Source of the DNA: an uncultured Burkholderiales bacterium
Lineage (GTDB): Bacteria; Pseudomonadota; Gammaproteobacteria; Burkholderiales; Burkholderiaceae
DNA length: 64,000 bases
Assembly: GCA_937891045.1 (NCBI GenBank)
Contig: CALBEV010000028.1
Location: 12,894 to 76,893 of the forward strand
Direction of reading: 5' to 3'
In this document: piece by piece, positions 21,897-31,261 of the stretch
Numbering within the stretch: position 1 is the first letter of the stretch
How the letters are laid out: the number at the start of each line of letters is the position of its first letter
The notes under the pieces: model-generated
Seen by the model: the letters and a program-made list of their open reading frames with translations, nothing else
What the model was told of the DNA's origin: nothing
Databases searched by the model: none
Translations under genes and position numbers: made by a program

Positions 21897-23330
21897 ATGA
21901 ATGCATCGCTGAAACCCACCCAAACCACCGACTTCCACGTCGCCGACATGTCCTTGGCCGATTGGGGCCGCAAAGAAATCAAAATCGCCGAGACCGAAAT
22001 GCCCGGCCTCATGGCGATTCGCCAAGAGTTCGCCAAAGCCCAGCCCCTGAAAGGCGCGCGCATCACCGGCTCTTTGCACATGACCATCCAAACCGCCGTG
22101 TTGGTTGAAACACTGCAAGCTTTGGGCGCCCAAGTGCGTTGGGCTTCTTGCAACATCTTCTCCACCCAAGACCATGCCGCTGCTGCATTGGTGGCCAATG
22201 GCACACCGGTGTTTGCCTACAAGGGCGAAACCTTGGACGACTACTGGGATTACACCCACCGCATTTTTGAATTTGGCGCGGCCAATACCGATGGCGAAGG
22301 CCCCAACATGATCTTGGACGATGGCGGCGACGCCACCTTGCTCATGCACTTGGGCAAGCGTGCTGAAAAAGACGCCTCTTTGCTCAGCAACCCTGGCAGC
22401 GAAGAAGAAGTGTGTTTGTTCAACGCCATCAAAGCCAAGCTGGCGCAAGACCCCACTTGGTACAGCCGCAAAGGAGCGCACATCATCGGCGTGACCGAAG
22501 AGACCACCACCGGCGTGTTGCGCTTGAACGAAATGGCCGCCAAAGGCAGCCTGATGTTCCGCGCCATCAACGTGAACGACTCCGTCACCAAGAGCAAATT
22601 CGACAACCTCTACGGCTGCCGCGAATCTTTGGTCGACTCCATCAAGCGTGCGACCGACGTGATGATCGCTGGCAAAGTGGCTTTGGTGGCCGGTTATGGC
22701 GACGTGGGCAAAGGTTCTGCCCAAGCCCTGCGTGCTTTGAGCGCCCAAGTGTGGGTGACTGAAATCGACCCGATCAACGCCTTGCAAGCGGCGATGGAAG
22801 GCTACAAAGTGGTGACCATGGAATACGCCGCTGACAAAGCCGACATTTTTGTGTCGGCCACCGGCAACAAAAACGTGATTCGCTACGAACACATGGCCGC
22901 CATGAAAGACGAGGCCATCGTTTGCAACATCGGTCACTTCGACAATGAAATCGACGTCGCTTCATTGGAAAAACTTAAGTGGGACGAAATCAAGCCCCAG
23001 GTTGACCACGTGATCTTCCCTGACGGCAAAAAAATCACCTTGTTGGCCAAAGGCCGCTTGGTGAATTTGGGTTGCGCCACCGGCCACCCCAGCTTCGTGA
23101 TGAGCAGCTCGTTTGCCAATCAAACCATTGCGCAAATCGAACTCTTCACCCGCCAAGACCATTACGAATCTGGCAAGGTCTATGTGCTGCCCAAGCATTT
23201 GGACGAGAAAGTGGCGCGTTTGCACCTGAAGAAAGTTGGCGCCATGCTGACTGAACTGACCGACGAGCAGGCTTCCTACATTGGCGTGAGCAAAGCCGGT
23301 CCCTACAAAGCCGACACCTACCGTTATTGA
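21897..23330 (+). CDS. ahcY: adenosylhomocysteinase (SAH hydrolase)
   Basis: A 477-residue NAD-dependent hydrolase splitting SAH into adenosine and homocysteine, which relieves product inhibition of methyltransferases. The NAD-binding loop is [41 protein letters not shown] and the C-terminal KADTYRY with the cofactor-contacting Lys/Tyr are family hallmarks. The length includes the insert usual in proteobacterial enzymes. ATG at 21897 has TTGGAG at 21884-21889. It is controlled by the SAH riboswitch just upstream and overlaps the next gene. Confidence 0.97.
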   Translation: MNASLKPTQTTDFHVADMSLADWGRKEIKIAETEMPGLMAIRQEFAKAQPLKGARITGSLHMTIQTAVLVETLQALGAQVRWASCNIFSTQDHAAAALVANGTPVFAYKGETLDDYWDYTHRIFEFGAANTDGEGPNMILDDGGDATLLMHLGKRAEKDASLLSNPGSEEEVCLFNAIKAKLAQDPTWYSRKGAHIIGVTEETTTGVLRLNEMAAKGSLMFRAINVNDSVTKSKFDNLYGCRESLVDSIKRATDVMIAGKVALVAGYGDVGKGSAQALRALSAQVWVTEIDPINALQAAMEGYKVVTMEYAADKADIFVSATGNKNVIRYEHMAAMKDEAIVCNIGHFDNEIDVASLEKLKWDEIKPQVDHVIFPDGKKITLLAKGRLVNLGCATGHPSFVMSSSFANQTIAQIELFTRQDHYESGKVYVLPKHLDEKVARLHLKKVGAMLTELTDEQASYIGVSKAGPYKADTYRY

Positions 23331-24082
23331 TCGCTGTGCGCGCTGACCAGTTGCTGGTCGAGCGCGGCTTGGCCGCCACGCGCTCGCAAGCGCAGCGTTT
23401 GATTGCTGCAGGCGTGCGCTGGCGACTGGGCCAACAAGCGTGGTCCCAGATCGACAAAAACGGTGCCGTGCTGCCTGAAGGCTGTGAACTGCTGTTGCTA
23501 GACGATGCCGAAACCCGGTTTGTCTCGCGCGGTGGATTGAAGCTGGAAGGTGCTTTGCAGCAAACCGGCTTGAACCCGCAAGGCTTGGTCTGTCTCGATG
23601 TGGGGCAATCGACGGGTGGCTTTACCGATTGCTTGTTGCAGCACGGGGCGGCGCAGGTTTGGGGGGTGGATGTGGGCCATGGGCAGTTGCATCCCCGCTT
23701 GGCCAATGATGCGCGTGTGAAGGTCATCGAGAAGGTGAATGCCCGTGCCATGACACCCGAGCTGTTGGGTGTCCAAGGCTTTGAGTTCATCGTCGCCGAC
23801 CTGAGTTTCATTTCGCTGACACTGGTATTGCCTGCCATCGCCACCTTGATGAAACCCCAAGCACCAGCGCTGTTGTTGATCAAACCGCAGTTTGAATTGC
23901 AGGCGCAAGACCTGGGCAAAGGCGGCGTGGTGAAGAACCCCGCGCTTTACAGCCAAGTGGAACAACGCTTGCGGCAAGCGTGTCAAACATTGAATCTAGA
24001 CGTTGTGCAGTGGTTGCCCAGTCCCATCACCGGGGGTGACGGCAACCAAGAATTTTTCATCCATGCCAGGAGGGCAGCATGA
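23327..24082 (+). CDS. TlyA-family rRNA methyltransferase / hemolysin A-like
   Basis: A 251-residue protein with an N-terminal S4 RNA-binding domain ([25 protein letters not shown], in two parts around residues 4-28) and a FtsJ-like SAM-dependent methyltransferase domain with [16 protein letters not shown] as the SAM-binding loop. [13 protein letters not shown] links them, as in TlyA, which methylates 2'-O positions of rRNA in mycobacteria. The start is TTG 23327, overlapping the ahcY stop, or GTG 23336. It lies between ahcY and metF and its stop overlaps metF by ATGA, so it is under the SAH riboswitch. Confidence 0.85.
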   Translation: MIAVRADQLLVERGLAATRSQAQRLIAAGVRWRLGQQAWSQIDKNGAVLPEGCELLLLDDAETRFVSRGGLKLEGALQQTGLNPQGLVCLDVGQSTGGFTDCLLQHGAAQVWGVDVGHGQLHPRLANDARVKVIEKVNARAMTPELLGVQGFEFIVADLSFISLTLVLPAIATLMKPQAPALLLIKPQFELQAQDLGKGGVVKNPALYSQVEQRLRQACQTLNLDVVQWLPSPITGGDGNQEFFIHARRAA

Positions 24083-24915
24083 AGGACTTGTGTCCCATCA
24101 GTTTTGAATTTTTTCCACCGAAAACCCCTGAGGGGGAAGCGAAGTTGAAGCAAGTGCGCCAAGATTTGTACGCGCTCAAGCCGGAATTTTTCAGCGTCAC
24201 GTATGGCGCAGGCGGCAGCACCCAAGACGGCACTTTGCAGCAAGTGCAGGCCATCCTGAACGATGGTTTTGATGCCGCACCGCATTTTTCGTGCATTGGG
24301 GCCACACGTGACAGCGTGCGTGCCCAATTGGCCGATTTCAAAGCAGCGGGTATCAAACGCATGGTGGCGCTGCGCGGTGACTTGCCCAGCGGCCACGGCA
24401 CCTTCGGCGAGTTTCGCTATGCCAGCGAGTTGGTCGCCTTTATCCGTGAAGAAACCGGTGACCATTTCCACATCGAAGTGGGCTGCTACCCGGAAGTGCA
24501 TCCGCAGGCCAAGTCGCCTGATGCGGATGTGCAAGCCTTTGTGACCAAGGTGAAAGCCGGTGCCACCTCCGCCATCACCCAGTATTTCTTCAACAGCGAC
24601 GCTTACTTTCGCTTTGTCGACGAAGCCCACAAACATGGCGCAGACATCCCCGTGGTGCCCGGCATCATGCCCATCATCAGCTCCACCCAACTCATGCGTT
24701 TTTCAGATGCCTGTGGTGCAGAAATCCCGCGTTGGATTCGCTTGCGTTTGCAAAGTTTTGGGGATGACACGGCGTCCATCAAAGCCTTTGGCTTGGATGT
24801 GGTCACTGATTTGTGCGACCAACTGCGCTTGGGCGGCGCACCTGGATTGCACTTCTACACCATGAACCAATCTGCAGCAGTCACGGCTTTGTGCAAGGCC
24901 TTGTCGTTGGCCTAG
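24079..24915 (+). CDS. metF: methylenetetrahydrofolate reductase
   Basis: A 278-residue FAD-dependent TIM-barrel enzyme that reduces 5,10-methylene-THF to 5-methyl-THF for methionine synthesis. ISFEFFPPKTPEGE at the N terminus, FFSVTYGAGGSTQDGT, and VALRGDLPSGHG are family motifs. The ATG overlaps the tlyA stop. With ahcY it completes a methyl-cycle operon under SAH control. Its TAG stop shares the four bases CTAG (24912-24915) with the stop of the convergent rlmJ. Confidence 0.96.
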   Translation: MKDLCPISFEFFPPKTPEGEAKLKQVRQDLYALKPEFFSVTYGAGGSTQDGTLQQVQAILNDGFDAAPHFSCIGATRDSVRAQLADFKAAGIKRMVALRGDLPSGHGTFGEFRYASELVAFIREETGDHFHIEVGCYPEVHPQAKSPDADVQAFVTKVKAGATSAITQYFFNSDAYFRFVDEAHKHGADIPVVPGIMPIISSTQLMRFSDACGAEIPRWIRLRLQSFGDDTASIKAFGLDVVTDLCDQLRLGGAPGLHFYTMNQSAAVTALCKALSLA

Positions 24916-25808
24916 CCCTGGGTCAGTTCGAAGCCCGCCACCTTGTCTTGTCCCATCAACTGCACCATTTGAGGCAAAGCCTCTTTCAATTGGTCGTGCA
25001 AGGTAAAGGGCGGGTTGATCACCACCACGCCACTTTCCACCAGACCTAATCGCTTCAAGGGATCACCGGTCACGGCCTCTGTACGCGCCCCAGACTTGAT
25101 GCGCAAAGTGGCGTGCAACCAAGGTTTGTCGGCTTGCTTGGCCAGATTGATCAAATGCCTTGGCAGGCTGTGCGCTTGCGGCCGAGGGATGATGGGGTAC
25201 CACACCACAAAAGTACCGGTGGCAAAACGTTGGATGCCCATGGACACGGTGACCGCCACGCGCTCGTAGTCGAGTTTGATTTCATAGCTGGGGTCGATGA
25301 ACACCACACCACGACGCGTGGGCGGGGGCAAAAACTTGGGCAAGCCATTGAAGCCGTCTTCATGCAACACCGCCACTTGCCTGCCGACCCGCAATTCATC
25401 CACATTGGTTTGCAAGGTGCGGATGTCGGTGGGGTGCATCTCGAACAATTTCAGCTTGTCTTGTTCGCGCAGCAAATGCTGGGCGATGAAGGGCGAGCCG
25501 GGGTAGTTCAGCAAGCCGCCCTTGGGATTGAAGTGGTCCAACACGGCGCGGTAAGCCTGCAAAGCCGGGGCCATCGGACCGGCCAGTTTGGATTTGTTGC
25601 GCATTAACGCCAACAAGCCCTCTTGGGCTTCACCACTTTGCTGTGCATCCGGACCGTCCAAGCGGTACAAACCGGGCCCTGAATGGGTGTCCAACGCCGT
25701 GAAACCCACCTCTTTGAGTGCTAAATGATGCATAACGGCAATCAAAACCGTGTGTTTGAGGACATCGGCATGGTTGCCGGCGTGAAAGGCATGGCGGTAA
25801 CTGAACAT
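24912..25808 (-). CDS. rlmJ: 23S rRNA (adenine(2030)-N6)-methyltransferase
   Basis: A 298-residue methyltransferase recognized by its start FSYRHAFHAGNHADVLKH and by the catalytic N6-adenine loop, here FIDPSYEIK. It methylates A2030 of 23S rRNA with SAM. ATG at 25808 begins this conserved N terminus; 36 codons of open frame upstream carry no family similarity. It is convergent with metF, sharing CTAG as both stop codons, and divergent from rplM. Confidence 0.92.
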   Translation of the reverse strand: MFSYRHAFHAGNHADVLKHTVLIAVMHHLALKEVGFTALDTHSGPGLYRLDGPDAQQSGEAQEGLLALMRNKSKLAGPMAPALQAYRAVLDHFNPKGGLLNYPGSPFIAQHLLREQDKLKLFEMHPTDIRTLQTNVDELRVGRQVAVLHEDGFNGLPKFLPPPTRRGVVFIDPSYEIKLDYERVAVTVSMGIQRFATGTFVVWYPIIPRPQAHSLPRHLINLAKQADKPWLHATLRIKSGARTEAVTGDPLKRLGLVESGVVVINPPFTLHDQLKEALPQMVQLMGQDKVAGFELTQG

Positions 25809-25861
25809 GCCCCCATGGTAACCGCCAGGGCTTGTGGACAGGAAAAGGGGTGGAAATGCCA

Positions 25862-25984
25862 TAGAATGGCAGGCTTCGCAGCGAACAAGGTCCCGCGGCG
25901 AGGAATTCACCCCCACCTAAGAGGTTCTCATCAGAAGAACGCCGACCGTGGAAAAGGACCCCACAACCCACTCTAGGAAAACAC
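25862..25984 (+). promoter_or_regulatory. rplM-rpsI promoter region and leader
   Basis: TAGAAT at 25862-25867 is a likely -10 with no clear -35. It gives a leader of about 110 bases before rplM. A short hairpin GTTCT/AGAAC lies in the second half. No known ribosomal-protein leader motif is recognized. The stretch 25809-25861 upstream holds nothing else I can name. Confidence 0.35.
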
Positions 25985-26413
25985 ATGTCCACCTTCAGCG
26001 CAAAACCCGCTGACGTGACGCATGAGTGGTTTGTGATTGACGCCACCGACAAGGTGCTCGGACGGATTGCCAGCGAAGCAGCCCTCCGTTTACGCGGCAA
26101 GCACAAAGCCATTTATACGCCTCACGTCGATACCGGCGACTACATCGTTGTCATCAATGCATCCAAAATCCGTGTCACGGGCAACAAAGCCTTGGACAAG
26201 ATGTACCACCGCCATTCTGGCTACCCCGGTGGCATCTCCAGCATCAACTTCCGCGACATGCAAGCCAAGCACCCTGGCCGTGCGCTGGAAAAAGCGGTCA
26301 AAGGCATGCTGCCCAAAGGTCCTTTGGGTTTCGCCATGATCAAAAAGCTCAAGGTGTACGGCGGTGCCGAGCATCCCCATACGGCCCAACAGCCTAAAAC
26401 GCTGGACATCTAA
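25985..26413 (+). CDS. rplM: 50S ribosomal protein L13
   Basis: A 142-residue protein, the standard length of bacterial L13. [19 protein letters not shown] at the start and the [18 protein letters not shown] block are diagnostic. It is an early assembly protein of the large subunit binding 23S rRNA. As in nearly all bacteria it is followed by rpsI, here eleven bases downstream, in one transcript ending at the terminator near 26844. Confidence 0.98.
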   Translation: MSTFSAKPADVTHEWFVIDATDKVLGRIASEAALRLRGKHKAIYTPHVDTGDYIVVINASKIRVTGNKALDKMYHRHSGYPGGISSINFRDMQAKHPGRALEKAVKGMLPKGPLGFAMIKKLKVYGGAEHPHTAQQPKTLDI

Positions 26414-26424
26414 GGAGCTATGAA

Positions 26425-26817
26425 ATGATTGGTGATTGGAACAATGGCACCGGCCGTCGCAAATCCAGCGTCGCCCGCGTGTTTCTCAAAAAAGGCTCAG
26501 GCCACATCAAGATCAATGGCAAAGACATCGCCGAGTACTTCGGTCGTCAAACCTCCATCATGATCACCAAACAACCGTTGTTGCTGACCCAGCACGGCGA
26601 GTCGTTTGACATCCAAATCAACGTGCAAGGCGGTGGTGAATCTGGCCAAGCGGGCGCTGCCCGCCACGGCATCACCCGCGCTTTGATTGATTACGACGCA
26701 TCCCTCAAACCCGTGCTGTCCGCAGCCGGTTTTGTCACCCGCGATGCGCGTGAAGTGGAACGTAAAAAGGTCGGTTTGCACGGTGCTCGTCGCCGCAAGC
26801 AGTTCAGCAAACGCTGA
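26425..26817 (+). CDS. rpsI: 30S ribosomal protein S9
   Basis: A 130-residue S9 with [15 protein letters not shown] at the N terminus and the basic C-terminal tail [12 protein letters not shown] that reaches the decoding centre and P-site tRNA. ATG at 26425 has GGAG at 26414-26417; an earlier ATG at 26420 stops immediately. It is the second gene of the rplM-rpsI unit. Confidence 0.98.
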   Translation: MIGDWNNGTGRRKSSVARVFLKKGSGHIKINGKDIAEYFGRQTSIMITKQPLLLTQHGESFDIQINVQGGGESGQAGAARHGITRALIDYDASLKPVLSAAGFVTRDAREVERKKVGLHGARRRKQFSKR

Positions 26818-26843
26818 TCTTTGAGGGCCCTTGGGGCCTCCTC

Positions 26844-26877
26844 AAGCCGCTGGTGGCCTGGCCCCGGCGGCTTTTTT
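26844..26877 (+). terminator. intrinsic terminator after rpsI
   Basis: GCCGCTGG (26846-26853) pairs with CCGGCGGC (26864-26871) through one G-U pair, extended by AA/TT. Six T residues follow at 26872-26877. It ends the rplM-rpsI transcript 27 bases after the rpsI stop. Confidence 0.85.
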
Positions 26878-26969
26878 CTTGGGGTTTGTATAACCTTGCT
26901 GCGGAAATTGTTGACTGAAATACGTTACTATTCACTTCATCTGATGAATCACCTGTTTTGGAGCTCGCC

Positions 26970-27335
26970 ATGAGTGCATTAGCCGAATCCCTGCCCACCG
27001 CCATGCCCGAACCGATTGTTTTCACCGACAGTGCTGCCGCCAAAGTGGCTGACCTGATTGCTGAAGAAGGCAATCCCGACTTGAAACTGCGCGTGTTTGT
27101 GCAAGGCGGCGGTTGCTCTGGCTTTCAATACGGCTTCACGTTCGACGAAATCACCAACGAAGACGACACCACCATGACCAAAAATGGCGTGTCCTTGCTG
27201 GTTGATGCCATGAGCTACCAATACCTGTTGGGCGCTGAAATTGACTATAAAGAAGACCTGCAAGGCGCTCAGTTCGTCATCAAGAACCCCAACGCCACCT
27301 CCACCTGCGGTTGCGGTTCATCTTTCTCTGCATGA
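26970..27335 (+). CDS. erpA: iron-sulfur cluster insertion protein ErpA
   Basis: A 121-residue A-type Fe-S carrier that delivers clusters to apo-enzymes. The three ligand cysteines are Cys49 in [11 protein letters not shown] and Cys113/Cys115 in the C-terminal [12 protein letters not shown] at 26970 is preferred because TTGGAG at 26958-26963 forms its ribosome-binding site, so the in-frame TTG at 26958 is not the start. It is a single-gene unit between two terminators. The upstream 26878-26969 carries TTGACT and TACTAT, but their spacing is too short to call a promoter. Confidence 0.95.
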   Translation: MSALAESLPTAMPEPIVFTDSAAAKVADLIAEEGNPDLKLRVFVQGGGCSGFQYGFTFDEITNEDDTTMTKNGVSLLVDAMSYQYLLGAEIDYKEDLQGAQFVIKNPNATSTCGCGSSFSA

Positions 27336-27351
27336 GTTTTTAGAGCGCAAC

Positions 27352-27380
27352 AAAAAAAGGGCCGCTTCGCGGCCTTTTTT
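27352..27380. terminator. bidirectional terminator between erpA and anmK
   Basis: The stem GGCCGC (27360-27365) / GCGGCC (27369-27374) closes a TTC loop. It has seven A residues before it (27352-27358) and six T after it (27375-27380), so it can end transcripts from both the plus-strand erpA and the minus-strand anmK. Confidence 0.88.
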
Positions 27381-27397
27381 ATGGGGCTTGCCAACCC

Positions 27398-28501
27398 TCA
27401 TGCTGGATAGATGGCACCCAGTACCCGAGGACCGCGAGCACCCGTCACGGCAGGCAGATTGCCGGGCAGGTTCAAGAGGGTTTGCCGCGCCAACCATGCG
27501 AAGGCCGCAGCCTCCACTTGCAAAGGCGGCAAACCGTGGGCTTCGGTAGACGCCACGTCCACCTCAGGCAAGGCTTGGCTGAGCAAGGACATCAGGTGTT
27601 GGTTGTAAGCGCCGCCGCCACACACCAGCAAACGTTTGGCTGTGGGTGCATGGCGAAGAACATCTTGTGCACACGTCTGCACAGTCAGTGCAGCCAAGGT
27701 GGCTTGCACATCTGCTGCCGACAATGCAGGCACGGCACTCAAATGCGCTTGCAACCAGTCTGCATGGAACAGATCTCGGCCCGTGCTTTTGGGAGGAGGC
27801 GCATTAAAGAACGGGTCGTTCATGAAGCGGATCAACAAGGCTTGCGATACCTTTCCAGAAGCAGCCCATTGACCAAGGTGGTCGTAGTTTTGACCCAGGT
27901 GCTGATGGCACCACAGGTCCATCAACACATTGCCTGGCCCGCAGTCAAAGCCCAGAACCTTGTCAGGTTGCAAGATGCTGATGTTGCTCATGCCCCCGAT
28001 GTTGAGCACCGCAACGGTTTCTTCGGCATGTCCAAAAACAGCTTGGTGAAAAGCTGGCACCAAGGGCGCACCTTGGCCACCTGCGGCCACATCGCGGGCG
28101 CGGAAATCGGCCACCACGCTGATGCCAGTTTGCTCGGCCAGCAACGCCGGGTTGTTCAATTGCAAGGTGTAGCCCACGCCATCGTGCATTTGAGGCTGGT
28201 GCCGCACAGTTTGGCCATGGGCGCCAATGGCTGCAATCGCTTGTGCTGGGTGATTGGTTGTGCGCAGCAGGCTGTGAACCGCTTGCGAATAAAGCGCCAC
28301 CAAGGCATTGGCTGACAACGCGGCCAAATGCAATTCATGGGGTCCTGTTTGGTTCAGCTGCAAGAAATGTTCACGCAGTGTTTGGGGCATGGGCACCGCC
28401 ACATGGGCCAAGCAATGAAAACCTTCAGCGGTATCCACCAGCACCGCATCGACACCATCTAAGGATGTGCCGGACATCACGCCAATGAACAGCGTGGACA
28501 T
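27398..28501 (-). CDS. anmK: anhydro-N-acetylmuramic acid kinase
   Basis: A 367-residue sugar kinase of peptidoglycan recycling. It phosphorylates and opens 1,6-anhydro-MurNAc released from turned-over wall. The N-terminal FIGVMSGTSLDGVDAVLVD phosphate-binding loop and GFDCGPGNVLMD are diagnostic. ATG at 28501 fits these; nine earlier in-frame codons are not family-like. It follows the M23 peptidase gene by seven bases, so wall cleavage and recycling genes are paired in one operon. Confidence 0.95.
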   Translation of the reverse strand: MSTLFIGVMSGTSLDGVDAVLVDTAEGFHCLAHVAVPMPQTLREHFLQLNQTGPHELHLAALSANALVALYSQAVHSLLRTTNHPAQAIAAIGAHGQTVRHQPQMHDGVGYTLQLNNPALLAEQTGISVVADFRARDVAAGGQGAPLVPAFHQAVFGHAEETVAVLNIGGMSNISILQPDKVLGFDCGPGNVLMDLWCHQHLGQNYDHLGQWAASGKVSQALLIRFMNDPFFNAPPPKSTGRDLFHADWLQAHLSAVPALSAADVQATLAALTVQTCAQDVLRHAPTAKRLLVCGGGAYNQHLMSLLSQALPEVDVASTEAHGLPPLQVEAAAFAWLARQTLLNLPGNLPAVTGARGPRVLGAIYPA

Positions 28502-28508
28502 GGAAGGA

Positions 28509-29885
28509 TCAGGGTGGGGTGTTGGCAAAGGCGACAGCCGAAGCGCTCAGCTGTTGTGCTACTTCTTTGGCTTGGAGGTTGAAACGCTCACGCGCATGAG
28601 CTGGCACAGGAATGGTTTCGCTTTGCTTTGCCAGCAGCAAGGGGTCTTGGTGGCGACCATTGACACGGAATTCAAAATGCAAATGCGGACCCGTGGCCCA
28701 GCCGGTAGCGCCAACCAAGCCAATGACTTGCCCTTGGTTGACACGCTGGCCACGCTTGACCAACACTTTGCTGAGGTGGGCATAGACCGTGCTGTGACCA
28801 TTGTTGTGCTTGATCACGATGGCATTGCCATAGCCGCCCATGGTGCCCGCGCTCTCCACCATGCCGAGACCCACATTGCGCACAGGGGTCCCTTTGGCTG
28901 CGGCGTAGTCCACGCCCAAATGGGCTCGCCACTCTTGCAAGATCGGGTGAAAGCGCATTTTGAAACCACTGCTCACGCGAGAAAAAGCCAAAGGAGAAGC
29001 CAGATAGACGCGGCGCAAACTTTGGCCGTCCAAGTTGTAATAGCCGCCTTGTTTATCCGCTGCCTCTTGAAACCACATGGCTTGGTAGCTCTTGCCTTTG
29101 TTGACAAATTCTGCACTCAGGACACGACCTGATTTCAAAATTTCGCCATCGGCTTCTAAACTTTCGTAGCTGACAGTGAAGCGATCACCTTTGCGCAATG
29201 CGCGATGAAAATCGATATCGCCACTGAAAATTTCTGCCAATTGAACAGCAATGCTGTCAGGGATGCGGGCGTCATCGGTGGCAGCAAACAATGAGCTCTG
29301 TATCAGCCCACCAGACAAACGCACAGATGATTTAAGTGGGCCAGTGTCACGAAAAGCGCTGTAGCCGGCGTCGGTCTTTTCGATCACCAAGCGCTCAAAG
29401 CTGGTACTGCTGTCGGTGGTCCAACGAACGGTCAGCTTGAGCAAGTGGTTGTCACCATCAGACTCGGCATTGAGCAAACGACCGGCACGACCGAGCAGGT
29501 TGTCACGCACCAAGGGATTGCTACGCAAGAAATCAGCTGCAGCCTTGTCAACCACACCAAGTCGCATGAGCAAACTGTCAGCCGTGTCATTCGAGCGGGA
29601 CGCATCAGACCGGTACAGGCGCATGCCATTGCTGGTCAGGCTCTGAATTTGACTGTCTGTAGAGAGTGTGGAGACTGCTTCAACCAATTGTTGAATCTGC
29701 ACCGGTTGTTCAAAACGGCTCAGACCCGCCACGGCGAAAGCGCCACCTGCGCCAAGCATCAATACCGCACCAATGCGCCATACCCATGCGCGGGCATTTG
29801 GCAGGTTCTCGGTTGATTCTGAAGGGGCCAGTTGTTGCAATTCAGTCGTCCAAAAAAGCGAGATGACAAGCGCTGCACAAGGCAT
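28509..29885 (-). CDS. M23 family metallopeptidase, membrane-anchored
   Basis: A 458-residue LytM/M23 protein with a single N-terminal membrane anchor near residues 35-55 and a long periplasmic region. The zinc site is FHPILQEWRAHLGVDYAA (His and Asp ligands) and GPHLHFEFRV (His-x-His). The complete set suggests an active peptidoglycan endopeptidase rather than a degenerate regulator. The start is uncertain: ATG 29885 adds about 20 residues before the basic stretch preceding the anchor, and a TTG downstream could be used. It is upstream of anmK and divergent from tyrS. Confidence 0.88.
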   Translation of the reverse strand: MPCAALVISLFWTTELQQLAPSESTENLPNARAWVWRIGAVLMLGAGGAFAVAGLSRFEQPVQIQQLVEAVSTLSTDSQIQSLTSNGMRLYRSDASRSNDTADSLLMRLGVVDKAAADFLRSNPLVRDNLLGRAGRLLNAESDGDNHLLKLTVRWTTDSSTSFERLVIEKTDAGYSAFRDTGPLKSSVRLSGGLIQSSLFAATDDARIPDSIAVQLAEIFSGDIDFHRALRKGDRFTVSYESLEADGEILKSGRVLSAEFVNKGKSYQAMWFQEAADKQGGYYNLDGQSLRRVYLASPLAFSRVSSGFKMRFHPILQEWRAHLGVDYAAAKGTPVRNVGLGMVESAGTMGGYGNAIVIKHNNGHSTVYAHLSKVLVKRGQRVNQGQVIGLVGATGWATGPHLHFEFRVNGRHQDPLLLAKQSETIPVPAHARERFNLQAKEVAQQLSASAVAFANTPP

Positions 29886-29892
29886 GGCGCTT

Positions 29893-29963
29893 TAGAATGA
29901 AAGGCTCTTGGGTTGGTAGACCCCCTAAAGGCTTCATCCAACACTTGGGGGGTGCAGTATACA
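29893..29963. promoter_or_regulatory. tyrS / M23 divergent promoter region
   Basis: TAGAAT at 29893-29898 is a plus-strand -10 candidate giving a leader of about 90 bases. That leader contains a strong hairpin, ACCCCC (29920-29925) pairing with GGGGGT (29948-29953). GTATAC at 29957-29962 is self-complementary and gives a -10-like hexamer on each strand (TATACA forward, TATACT reverse), so it could serve the divergent peptidase gene. No -35 is convincing on either strand. Confidence 0.35.
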
Positions 29964-29997
29964 GTGCAATCCTGCTCCTCCAAAATCGAAAAGACTT

Positions 29998-31230
29998 ATG
30001 AATCAAGCACCTGAAACACAAACCTCATTGTCTTCGCATATTCAGCACGCCTTGAGCGTGTCGCGTCGGGGTTGTGAAGAATTGCTGCCCCAAGACGAAT
30101 GGGTGAAAAAACTGGTGCGCTCCGAAGCCACGGGCCAGCCTTTGCGCATCAAATTGGGCTTGGACCCGACCGCGCCCGACATCCACATTGGCCACACCGT
30201 GGTGCTGAACAAAATGCGCCAGTTGCAGGACTTGGGCCATCAAGTCATCTTTTTGATCGGCGACTTCACCTCCATGATTGGCGACCCTTCTGGGCGCAAC
30301 AGCACCCGCCCACCCTTGACGGCAGAGCAAATCAAGGCCAACGCCGACACTTATTACAAGCAAGCCAGCATGGTGTTGGACCCGGCCAAAACCGAGATTC
30401 GCTACAACAGTGAATGGAGCGACCCGCTGGGGGCGCGCGGCATGATTCAGCTGGCAGCCAAGTACAACGTGGCCCGCATGATCGAACGCGACGACTTCCA
30501 CAAACGCTTTCACAGCGGCCAATCGATCAGCGTGCACGAGTTTTTATACCCCTTGATGCAAGGCTATGACAGCGTGGCCTTGAAAAGCGATTTGGAGTTG
30601 GGCGGCACCGACCAAAAATTCAACTTGCTCATGGGACGCCATTTGCAGCAGGAGTACGGCCAAGAGCCGCAATGCATCTTGACCATGCCTTTGCTCGAAG
30701 GCTTGGACGGCGTGGACAAAATGTCCAAAAGCAAAAACAACTACATCGCCATCACCGAAGAAGCCAACACCATGTTTGCCAAGGTGCTGTCCATCAGCGA
30801 CACCCTGATGTGGCGTTGGTTCACTTTGCTGAGTTTTCAAAGCTTGGAAGCCATTGCCGCATTGAAGGCGGAGGTCGACGGTGGGCGCAATCCGCGCGAC
30901 GCCAAGGTGATGCTGGCCAAAGAAATCACCACCCGTTTTCACAACGCCACCTTGGCCGATGCCGCCGAACAAGATTTTGTGAACCGCAGCAAAGGCGGTA
31001 TTCCGGATGTGATTCCCGATGTGCACATCGGTGGCGCACCGCTGGGCATTGCAGCCTTGTTGAAAGCGGCGGGTTTGGCACCCTCTACCAGCGAAGCCAA
31101 TCGCTTGATCGAAGGAGGTGGTGTGCGCATTGAAGGCAGCGTGGTCAGCGACAAAGCCCTGAAGCTCGATGCAGGTGTGCACGTGGTGCAAGTGGGCAAA
31201 CGCAAATTCGCCCGCGTGCACTTGAGTTGA
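29998..31230 (+). CDS. tyrS: tyrosyl-tRNA synthetase
   Basis: A 410-residue class I synthetase charging tRNA-Tyr. The HIGH motif is in PTAPDIHIGHTVV and the KMSKS loop is DKMSKSKNNYI. A C-terminal S4 domain (ASTSEANRLIEGGGVRIEG type, spread over residues 360-385) binds the tRNA. The length and HIGH sequence fit the shorter proteobacterial TyrRS subgroup. It faces the M23 peptidase gene and is followed by a cation transporter after 31 bases. Confidence 0.96.
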   Translation: MNQAPETQTSLSSHIQHALSVSRRGCEELLPQDEWVKKLVRSEATGQPLRIKLGLDPTAPDIHIGHTVVLNKMRQLQDLGHQVIFLIGDFTSMIGDPSGRNSTRPPLTAEQIKANADTYYKQASMVLDPAKTEIRYNSEWSDPLGARGMIQLAAKYNVARMIERDDFHKRFHSGQSISVHEFLYPLMQGYDSVALKSDLELGGTDQKFNLLMGRHLQQEYGQEPQCILTMPLLEGLDGVDKMSKSKNNYIAITEEANTMFAKVLSISDTLMWRWFTLLSFQSLEAIAALKAEVDGGRNPRDAKVMLAKEITTRFHNATLADAAEQDFVNRSKGGIPDVIPDVHIGGAPLGIAALLKAAGLAPSTSEANRLIEGGGVRIEGSVVSDKALKLDAGVHVVQVGKRKFARVHLS

Positions 31231-31261
31231 CACGCTGCGTGTTCAACCGAGAACCCAGCCC

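Noticed and set aside
26896..26931. A sigma-70 promoter for erpA from TTGACT and TACTAT
   Set aside because: The spacer is only nine bases, too short for a functional pair.
29950..29970. LexA-like SOS box around GTATAC
   Set aside because: Only one CTGT half-site can be found and the spacing to a partner does not fit the CTGT-N8-ACAG form.
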